Source: Betaproteobacteria bacterium
GTDB taxonomy: Bacteria > Pseudomonadota > Gammaproteobacteria > Burkholderiales > Usitatibacteraceae
Direction of reading: 5' to 3'
DNA: 37,327 nt
Assembly (NCBI GenBank): GCA_016790765.1
Contig: JAEUMZ010000076.1
Span: 1-37,327, forward strand
The position numbers and the translations under genes were made by a program. The notes beneath the pieces are model-generated. The model had not been told where the DNA came from. It searched no databases and saw only the letters and a program-made list of their open reading frames with translations. Below, one piece after another: positions 32,019-37,327 of the stretch; within the stretch, counting starts at the first letter, position 1; each line of letters starts with the position of its first letter.

Positions 32019-32879
32019 CTACTTCTTCTTCGATGCCTGGCTCATCAGCACGCCGTGCAGATCGGCGGAAAACGACCGGATCTTCTCCATGCACACCTTG
32101 TTGCGGCGGATCAGCCAGTTGTAGGACAACACCGCCGGCACGGCAACCGCCAGGCCAAGGGCCGTCATGATCAGCGCCGCGCCCACGGGGCCTGCCACCT
32201 TGTCGATGGAGGCCTGGCCCGCCAGGCCGATGGCGGTCAGGGCATTCAGGATGCCCCACACCGTGCCGAACAGGCCGACGAAAGGAGAGGTTGAACCAAC
32301 GGTGGCGAGGAACGCCAAGCCATCCTGCAAGCGGTTGCCCACATTCTCGACTGCGCGCGTCACCGACATGGTCACCCACTCGGAAAGCGGGATGTCGGCG
32401 GTCATGCCGCCTTCATGGTGCTGGGTGGCGGATACACCGGATTCAGCGATGAAGCGGAACGCGCTGTCTTCCTTCAGGGTCTGCACACCGGCCTGAAGGC
32501 TCCCCGCCTGCCAGAAGCTGTCACCGACTTCCTTGGCGTCCTTGAGGATGCGGCGCTGCTCGACATACTTCACGATCAGGATGTACCAGCTGCCCATCGA
32601 CATGATCAGCAGGATGGCCAATACGCCTTGGTCCACGCGGTCGCCGTGGGTCAGGATGGCTTTGAGGCCATACGGATTCTCAACCGATTCCTTGGTGACC
32701 GAGCCGGGCGCAGCCGGGGCCTTGGCAGTCGCTGCCGGGGCGGCGTCAGCCGGTTTGGTGGCATCCGCAGCCTGCGCCACGGCGTCCGGCGCATTGAGCG
32801 CGACCACGCCTACGGCGACCGGCATGGCGGCCAACACAATGGCGATCAGGGCCGCCTGGATTTTTTTGGTCAAAGACAT
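32019..32879 (-). CDS. exbB: Biopolymer transport protein ExbB (MotA/TolQ/ExbB proton channel)
   Basis: A 286-residue inner-membrane protein. It has an N-terminal signal-like hydrophobic segment and an Ala/Pro-rich periplasmic stretch (about 35-60), as seen in longer ExbB types. The first channel helix is GVLAILLIMSMGSWYILIVK; the other two lie in LAFLATVGSTSPFVGLFGTV and GAALIMTALGLAVAVPAVLS, carrying the family motif TSPFVGLFGTVWGI. It forms the proton channel with ExbD and powers TonB. The ATG at 32879 has GGAGGA 5 bp upstream, which decides it over an upstream in-frame ATG at 32912. It is 57 bp behind tonB. Confidence 0.93.
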   Translation of the reverse strand: MSLTKKIQAALIAIVLAAMPVAVGVVALNAPDAVAQAADATKPADAAPAATAKAPAAPGSVTKESVENPYGLKAILTHGDRVDQGVLAILLIMSMGSWYILIVKYVEQRRILKDAKEVGDSFWQAGSLQAGVQTLKEDSAFRFIAESGVSATQHHEGGMTADIPLSEWVTMSVTRAVENVGNRLQDGLAFLATVGSTSPFVGLFGTVWGILNALTAIGLAGQASIDKVAGPVGAALIMTALGLAVAVPAVLSYNWLIRRNKVCMEKIRSFSADLHGVLMSQASKKK

Positions 32880-32936
32880 GATTCCTCCGAGAAAAAACAA
32901 AGAACGATACAAACTGAAATGGTCTGCGCCGACGGA

Positions 32937-33566
32937 TCAATCCGTCAGCTTGTAGGCAATTGGCACCTGGACGCGGACATCGCGACCCTGGCCCTGGCAG
33001 CGGAACTGGCGCACCGTGTTGATCGACGGATTGTTGAAAACGCGGTTGCTGGAACTCTTCACCTCGACATCCTTGATTTCGCCGTTGGCTGCGACGGTGA
33101 ACTCAAGCAACACTTCGCCCTCGACGCCATCCTTGCGCGCCTGCAGCGGATACTTCAACTCATTCTGCAGGGTCTGCTTGAAATTCGGGCAGGCCACGCC
33201 CACCGTGGGCGGAGCCTGGACGACGGGCGCCGGCGGTGCGGGAGGCGCGTAAACCGGCGGCGCCACGGGCGTGGGGTTCGAGATGACCGGCGCGGGAGCA
33301 GGCGCCGAAATCTGCACCTCCGGTGGCGGCACGAAAGTCGGCATGACCTGCACCATCTTCGGCGGCGGTGGCGGGGGCGTGTCCGGTGGCGGCGGCTTCT
33401 TGACTTCCTCGATGATCTTGGTCTCCAGGGGGCCCGCGACTTTTTCGACCACCTTGCGTGCCAATCCTGAAGCCAGTGCCCAGCCAAGCAGGACATGCAA
33501 GGCGATCACAACGGCGATGCCGGTCACATGCTTGCCCGGATTCCGCTGCCGCTCCGCGTAATTCAT
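32937..33566 (-). CDS. tonB: Energy transducer TonB
   Basis: A 209-residue protein. One N-terminal membrane anchor (GIAVVIALHVLLGWALASGL, about 15-34), then a Pro-rich periplasmic spacer (PPPPDTPPPPPPKMVQVMP and PPVYAPPAPPAPVVQAPP), then the C-terminal TonB domain with LKYPLQARKDGVEGEVLLEF and VRQFRC. It transmits proton-motive energy from ExbB/ExbD to outer-membrane receptors. The ATG at 33566 follows GGAGGAG. It is the first gene of the operon; a possible -10 TAGAAT on the minus strand lies at 33630-33625. The gene is divergent from the hydroxylase genes. Confidence 0.94.
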   Translation of the reverse strand: MNYAERQRNPGKHVTGIAVVIALHVLLGWALASGLARKVVEKVAGPLETKIIEEVKKPPPPDTPPPPPPKMVQVMPTFVPPPEVQISAPAPAPVISNPTPVAPPVYAPPAPPAPVVQAPPTVGVACPNFKQTLQNELKYPLQARKDGVEGEVLLEFTVAANGEIKDVEVKSSSNRVFNNPSINTVRQFRCQGQGRDVRVQVPIAYKLTD

Positions 33567-33624
33567 AGACACTCCTCCACCGGGCCGCTCATTTGACGAC
33601 GGCGGCCACTTTGATCGAACGCGC

Positions 33625-33655
33625 ATTCTACTGCGTTCCGGTTTTGGGTGCGCAA
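33625..33655 (-). promoter_or_regulatory. Candidate tonB promoter
   Basis: On the minus strand TAGAAT (33630-33625) is a good -10, about 60 bp before the tonB ATG. TTGCGC (33655-33650) could be the -35, but the 19-bp spacing is long. I saw no Fur-type palindrome in this 166-bp spacer. Confidence 0.35.
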
Positions 33656-33732
33656 GAGTTTTTGGGCCGCACGGAAGTCCGCAGCAGCCTCGTGCCCGCG
33701 TTGAATCCCGCCAACTCCAGTTAACATCCGGC

Positions 33733-34959
33733 ATGGCCATGACCCCCTTTGGCAGCCCGGCTTCAATCGTCGGATCAGCCGGACGAACAGCAGACCAGCG
33801 CTTGCAACTGGGCCGGTCTGCGGTCGAGCATTTCATCGCCGGGCGCAGCCGCGCCGCCCTGCAAATCCTCGAGACCCTCGCGGCCGCCGGTCCGCTCGAC
33901 TTGCCGTTGCTCACGGTGTTTGCCCTTGCAGCGCGCGCCGAGGGCCAGCGGGATCGCGCACTCGATTTGGCGCATCAAGTCCTCACCCACGATCCGGAGA
34001 ACCTGCGCGCACTGATCCTGAAGGGCGACCTCCTGATTGAACGAGGCGACCGTTCCGGCGGCATGTCCCATTACCTGTCCGCCTTGCGCATTGCCGGTGA
34101 CGCGCCGGGCGCCCCCGTCGACATTCGCACCGAACTGCAACGCATTCGCACGCTCTGCGACGGCCTGTCCGCGCATCTGGCCCGGGAGATTGCCATCGGC
34201 CTGGCCGATGCGGGTATCGATGCGGGCGCGGCCGGCGAGCGATTTGGTGAATCCGTTGACCTGCTGCTCGGAAAGAAGAACGTCTACTATTCCGCGCCCC
34301 TGTTCTACCATTACCCCGGACTGCAGCAGCGACAGTTCTTTCCCCGCGCGGAGTTCGCGTTTCTGGATGATCTGGAACGGTGCACCCCTGCAATCAAGGC
34401 GGAAGTCCTCGACTTGATTGGGGGTGCCGGACATTTCGAACCATATGTTCAGTCCGCCGCGAATCGACCGCCCAGCGCCCAGGGCGGCATGGCAGACAAC
34501 CCGGCTTGGGCCGCGTTCTACCTCTGGAAGGATGGCCGGCCCGTGGCCGAGAACCTGGCGCGCTGTCCCCAAACCGCGGCCGTCATCGCGGCACTGCCCC
34601 TGTGCCAGATGCCGGGCCGGTCGCCCACGGTCCTCTTTTCACGCCTGTTGGCAGGCGCCCACATCCCGCCACACCATGGGTTCATCAACACGCGCCTGAT
34701 CGGCCATTTGCCGCTGATCGTGCCGAGGGGCTGTGCCTTTCGGGTGGGAAACGACATACGCGAATGGCAGGAGGGACGCGCCTGGCTGTTCGACGACACG
34801 GTTGAACACGAAGCCTGGAATCGCGGCCCGGAGACACGCGTGGTGCTGATATTCGAAGTGTGGCGGCCGGAATTGTCGGAAATCGAGCGGCGTGCCATTG
34901 TCGCCCTGTTCGAGGCCATCGACCGGCAGTCGTCGGCACCTGCGGCCTGGGGCATTTAG
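33733..34959 (+). CDS. TPR/aspartyl-asparaginyl beta-hydroxylase domain protein (paralog 1)
   Basis: A 408-residue cytoplasmic protein. Residues ~20-125 are TPR-like (AVEHFIAGRSRAALQILETL; ALDLAHQVLTHDPENLRALI). Residues ~255-385 form an AspH-type 2-oxoglutarate/Fe(II) dioxygenase domain: HIPPHHGFINTRLIGHLPLI with iron ligand His314, RVGNDIREWQEGRAWLFDD, and VEHEAWN with His359, then RVVLIFEVWRPEL with the likely 2-oxoglutarate Arg. The target (a peptide or a small molecule) is unknown. No ribosome binding site is seen; TAACAT lies 5 bp before the ATG. The gene after it is a paralog, and both lie between the tonB operon and a TonB-dependent receptor. Confidence 0.88.
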   Translation: MAMTPFGSPASIVGSAGRTADQRLQLGRSAVEHFIAGRSRAALQILETLAAAGPLDLPLLTVFALAARAEGQRDRALDLAHQVLTHDPENLRALILKGDLLIERGDRSGGMSHYLSALRIAGDAPGAPVDIRTELQRIRTLCDGLSAHLAREIAIGLADAGIDAGAAGERFGESVDLLLGKKNVYYSAPLFYHYPGLQQRQFFPRAEFAFLDDLERCTPAIKAEVLDLIGGAGHFEPYVQSAANRPPSAQGGMADNPAWAAFYLWKDGRPVAENLARCPQTAAVIAALPLCQMPGRSPTVLFSRLLAGAHIPPHHGFINTRLIGHLPLIVPRGCAFRVGNDIREWQEGRAWLFDDTVEHEAWNRGPETRVVLIFEVWRPELSEIERRAIVALFEAIDRQSSAPAAWGI

Positions 34960-35001
34960 CGGCTTTTACGCGTTGCCGTCTTGCGACGGTCACAATCCAT
35001 C

Positions 35002-36300
35002 ATGGTCACCTACAACGAATCGAATCGCGCAGCGATTGCACAATTGGAGTCCCTGGCGGTCCAGGCACATCGAGCCGGACGCGAGCAGGACCTGCTGCGC
35101 CATTGGCAGGCGATCCTGGACCTGGATCCGGCCCACATCCGCACCTTGACGGCGTTGGGACAGTGGGCGTTCCGGCGCGGCGACTTCCCCGCTGCGCTCC
35201 AGTCATTCCAGCGCGTGGTCGATACCAGCGGGGACGATCCGCAGGACTGGGTCAATCTGGCCCTGGCGCATCAGCAACTGCAGAACGAAGCCGAAGAGGA
35301 AGCGGCGATCCAGGCCGCCCTCAAGCGCGACCCCGGCTACCTGCTCGCCTTGCTGCTGAAGGGAGGGTTCCACGAGCGCCGTGGCGCAAGACGCGAGGCC
35401 GCGCGCGCATTCGGCGCGGCCGCGACGGTCGCCCCGCCCCTTGAACAACTGAGCCCGGAGTTGCGGCCGTCCGTGATGCACGCGCAGCAATTCAAGGCCC
35501 AGTACGATCGCGATTGCGCGGCGTTCCTCGACCAACACCTGGCTGCCGCGTACGGTCAGCTCGCGGGCGAAAAGCTCAAACGGTTTCGCGATTCCGTGGA
35601 CATCATGGTCGGTCGCAAGCGGCGCTACGATTCCTGGTCCCACGGCCACCACTATCCCGGGCTGCCGGCCATCGAGTTCTTCGAGCGCGCGGATTTTCCG
35701 TGGCTGGATGAATTCGAGGCGCGCACCGATGCAATCCGGGATGAGTTCCTCGGCGTCTTGCAGTCAGAAGACGGATTCACGCCGTACATCTCGTATCCCG
35801 AGGGCACGCCGCTCAACCAATGGGCGGAATTGAACAATTCGCCGCGCTGGAGCGCGTTCCACTTGTTCAAGAACGGCCGGCGCATTGCAGCGAATGCAGA
35901 GCGTGCGCCCAAGACCATGGCCTTGTTGTCCACGGCGCCGCAGCCGGTGCAACAGGGGCGTACGCCGGCCGCCATGTTCTCGCTGCTGAAACCCAAGACG
36001 CGCATTCCACCGCACACCGGGATTTCCAATGTGCGACTGGTGACGCATGTCCCGCTCATCATTCCCGAAGGATGTGGTTTCCGGGTCGGCAATGAGACGC
36101 GCGGCTGGGAACCGGGTCGCGCCTTCGTGTTCGACGACACCATCGAGCACGAGGCCTGGAACGACAGCGACAAGCTGCGCGTGGTGTTGATCTTCGACAT
36201 CTGGCACCCGATGCTCACGGAGGCCGAGCGCCACATGGTCGCTGCGCTGGCCGAAGGGCTCAATCAATTCTCGGGCGAGACGTCCGACTTCGACCTGTAG
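35002..36300 (+). CDS. TPR/aspartyl-asparaginyl beta-hydroxylase domain protein (paralog 2)
   Basis: A 432-residue paralog of the preceding protein with the same layout. TPR units occupy residues ~15-145 (HWQAILDLDPAHIRTLTALG; LALAHQQLQNEAEEEAAIQA). The dioxygenase domain contains RIPPHTGISNVRLVTHVPLI (His338), FRVGNETRGWEPGRAFVFDD, IEHEAWN (His383) and RVVLIFDIWHPML. Both iron ligands and the Arg are conserved. The middle region (about 160-260) has HYPGLPAIEFFERADFPW, matching HYPGLQQRQFFPRAEFAF in paralog 1, so the pair arose by tandem duplication. The ATG at 35002 lies 42 bp after the first gene; a TTG at 34981 would add seven residues. The physiological substrate is unknown. Confidence 0.9.
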   Translation: MVTYNESNRAAIAQLESLAVQAHRAGREQDLLRHWQAILDLDPAHIRTLTALGQWAFRRGDFPAALQSFQRVVDTSGDDPQDWVNLALAHQQLQNEAEEEAAIQAALKRDPGYLLALLLKGGFHERRGARREAARAFGAAATVAPPLEQLSPELRPSVMHAQQFKAQYDRDCAAFLDQHLAAAYGQLAGEKLKRFRDSVDIMVGRKRRYDSWSHGHHYPGLPAIEFFERADFPWLDEFEARTDAIRDEFLGVLQSEDGFTPYISYPEGTPLNQWAELNNSPRWSAFHLFKNGRRIAANAERAPKTMALLSTAPQPVQQGRTPAAMFSLLKPKTRIPPHTGISNVRLVTHVPLIIPEGCGFRVGNETRGWEPGRAFVFDDTIEHEAWNDSDKLRVVLIFDIWHPMLTEAERHMVAALAEGLNQFSGETSDFDL

Positions 36301-36313
36301 CGCATCCAACGGT

Positions 36314-36381
36314 CAAACACTAGCACTGGCGCGGCGTTCCAGCCGCAATGGACCTGGGATGCCCGCCGATGCTGGGCTTTT
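36314..36381. repeat. 68-bp dispersed palindromic element, copy C
   Basis: The left part is nearly identical to copy B (CAAACACTAGCACTGGCGCG, then GCGTTCCAGCCG); the right arm CGCCGATGCTGGGCTTT is more diverged. It is 68 bp and aligns without gaps to the other copies. It sits 13 bp after the second hydroxylase stop, in the convergent spacer with the receptor gene. Confidence 0.85.
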
Positions 36382-36403
36382 CATCCACAGCGCCGTAAAG
36401 GGC

Positions 36404-36435
36404 AAAAAAAAACGGCGGGCCGAAGCCCGCCGTTT
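36404..36435 (-). terminator. Intrinsic terminator of the TonB-dependent receptor gene
   Basis: An 11-bp perfect stem AAACGGCGGGC / GCCCGCCGTTT with a CGAA loop (TTCG on the minus strand). On the minus strand it runs into a long T-tract (plus-strand A's at 36404-36412), a textbook rho-independent terminator 23 bp past the receptor stop. Confidence 0.93.
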
Positions 36436-36458
36436 CATGAACTGCCTTGACGCTTTGT

Positions 36459-37327
36459 TTAGAACTTGTAGGTCGCGTTGATGAACACGCGGCGGCCCAG
36501 TGCGTCATACATCTGCGGGTAGGTGTTGCCGTTGCCGAAGCCGGCACCGACCAAACCCGACAGCGGCGGATCGCGGTCGAACAGGTTGTTGATACCACCG
36601 CGGAGCGTGAACTGCTTCGTGGCCTGCCAGGATGCGGCGAGGTCGAGGTAGTCACGTTGGCCCATGGTGCGATCCTTCGAGTTGACCGTCGAAGCCAGCA
36701 GCGGATTGGAGCTGGTGCCCTCCTGGTCGACCGAGCCGATGTGACGCCAAGTGGCGGACACGTCGAAGTTCCAAGGCGTTTCCCAGGTGGTGCGCAGCTT
36801 GCCGCGCAGTTCCGGCGTTGGCACGCCGCAAGCGGCACCGTGCAGGCCCGTACAGTCGTACTTGCCCAAGCCTTGGATCGGCTCGACCAGGTTCTCCTGC
36901 AGGATGGTGGCATTGAAGTTGAACTTCAGGCCGCCCCACTGGCCGATCTTCATCGCGTAATTCAGTTCGACGTCGACACCTTCGGCGGTCAGGCTGCCCA
37001 AGTTCTCGTTGCCGGCGCGGATGAAGCCTTGCGGCGTGGCCCACAGCGAACCGAAGCGGTCACGCGTGATGGCCGAGCAGAACAACGGGTTGCCGGTCGT
37101 CAAGCACTGGTTGAGGATCGTTCCCGGAGGCGCCGTACCGATCACCTTTTCGACTTCGATCTTGAAGTAGTCGATGGCGAGCGAGAAGTTGCGGAACGGG
37201 GTCAACACGATGCCGACGGTCGAGGAATCCGACTCTTCGGGCTTCAGGTTCGGGTTGCCACCACCCAGGGTGTTGTACTGACCGGCCGGGCTGTTGATGA
37301 ACGCATTGCGGAACAGGTTGTCCGGCA
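36459..37327 (-). CDS. TonB-dependent outer-membrane receptor (C-terminal part; gene continues past the window)
   Basis: The visible 289 residues are the C-terminal part of a beta-barrel receptor. The frame is open to the right edge (NLFRNAFINSPAGQYN, then GNPNLKPEESDSSTVG, the hallmark of these barrels). It continues with alternating strands (FSLAIDYFKIEVEK; GVDVELNYAMKIG) and the TonB-receptor ending FTLRGGINNLFDRDPPLSG, then YDALGRRVFINATYKF with a terminal Phe as usual for outer-membrane proteins. Two Cys pairs occur in extracellular-loop-like regions (NQCLTTGNPLFCSAI; DCTGLHGAACGVP). The family of large receptors with this NPNLKPEE/DxLGR ending is typical of heterotrophic Pseudomonadota importing glycans or peptides. 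The ligand cannot be told from this part. Confidence 0.93.
   Translation of the reverse strand, partial: PDNLFRNAFINSPAGQYNTLGGGNPNLKPEESDSSTVGIVLTPFRNFSLAIDYFKIEVEKVIGTAPPGTILNQCLTTGNPLFCSAITRDRFGSLWATPQGFIRAGNENLGSLTAEGVDVELNYAMKIGQWGGLKFNFNATILQENLVEPIQGLGKYDCTGLHGAACGVPTPELRGKLRTTWETPWNFDVSATWRHIGSVDQEGTSSNPLLASTVNSKDRTMGQRDYLDLAASWQATKQFTLRGGINNLFDRDPPLSGLVGAGFGNGNTYPQMYDALGRRVFINATYKF

Noticed and set aside
33180..33420. Proline-codon-rich DNA resembling a tandem repeat.
   Set aside because: It is the normal Pro-rich periplasmic spacer of TonB.

Overview
This is a high-GC bacterial chromosome segment, tightly packed with genes in both orientations and with no sign of phage or transposase genes. 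The housekeeping block (smpB, ratA, rnfH, a FimV-like gene, a DUF4124 gene, guaB, guaA, tadA, dnaE), the wax ester synthase, the four-gene TonB/ExbB/ExbD/ExbD set and the large TonB-dependent receptor fit the Pseudomonadota. The order smpB-ratA-rnfH ... guaB-guaA-tadA and the DnaE N-terminus look betaproteobacterial or basal gammaproteobacterial. This placement is inference from family knowledge; there is no rRNA in the window.

Layout. 1-2710 (minus strand): the start of a MORN-repeat protein, an exported protein of unknown function, a di-heme cytochrome c peroxidase (MauG family) and a YtkA-like lipoprotein, the last three in one operon. 2914-5723 (plus): a translationally coupled four-gene operon holding a nucleotidyltransferase-fold protein with an altered active site, a TIGR04222-type membrane protein ending in a Ser/Cys/Gly tail with five cysteines, a DUF692 multinuclear iron oxidase (MNIO), and a 74-residue protein. 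5731-14782 (minus): a DUF3667 membrane protein, dnaE, two alpha/beta hydrolases, a WS/DGAT acyltransferase, tadA and a RidA-family gene. 14892-15551 (plus): a glutathione S-transferase. 15568-20591 (minus): guaB, a second GST, an MFS transporter and guaA. 20737-25509 (plus): a small lipoprotein, a DUF4124 protein, a FimV-like protein and a coupled 511-residue protein with a PilZ-like motif. 25529-26229 (minus): rnfH and ratA; 26295-26741 (plus): smpB. 26758-29609 (minus): a Ser/Thr kinase fused to a cyclic-nucleotide-binding domain, then folA and thyA. 29721-33566 (minus): tonB-exbB-exbD-exbD-TPR. 33733-36300 (plus): two paralogous TPR/aspartyl-beta-hydroxylase genes. 36459-37327 (minus): the C-terminal part of a TonB-dependent receptor.

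Two things stand out. The first is the MNIO operon at 2914-5723. Known MNIO enzymes (MbnB, TglH, BufB) modify cysteines or the C-terminus of small ribosomal peptides with the help of a partner protein. Here the obvious cysteine-bearing candidate is the tail of a multi-pass membrane protein encoded directly upstream and overlapping the enzyme gene. The second is a dispersed 68-bp imperfect palindrome found four times (2768, 14323, 28196, 36314), always at a gene boundary, always exactly 68 bp and alignable without gaps. It is a REP-like element that I do not recognise as a named family.

Functional links: the guaB/guaA block makes GMP; folA and thyA form the dTMP/folate pair; tonB-exbB-exbD-exbD would energise the receptor at the right edge, with the two hydroxylase genes between them; the WS/DGAT and its coupled hydrolase suggest neutral-lipid storage and turnover.
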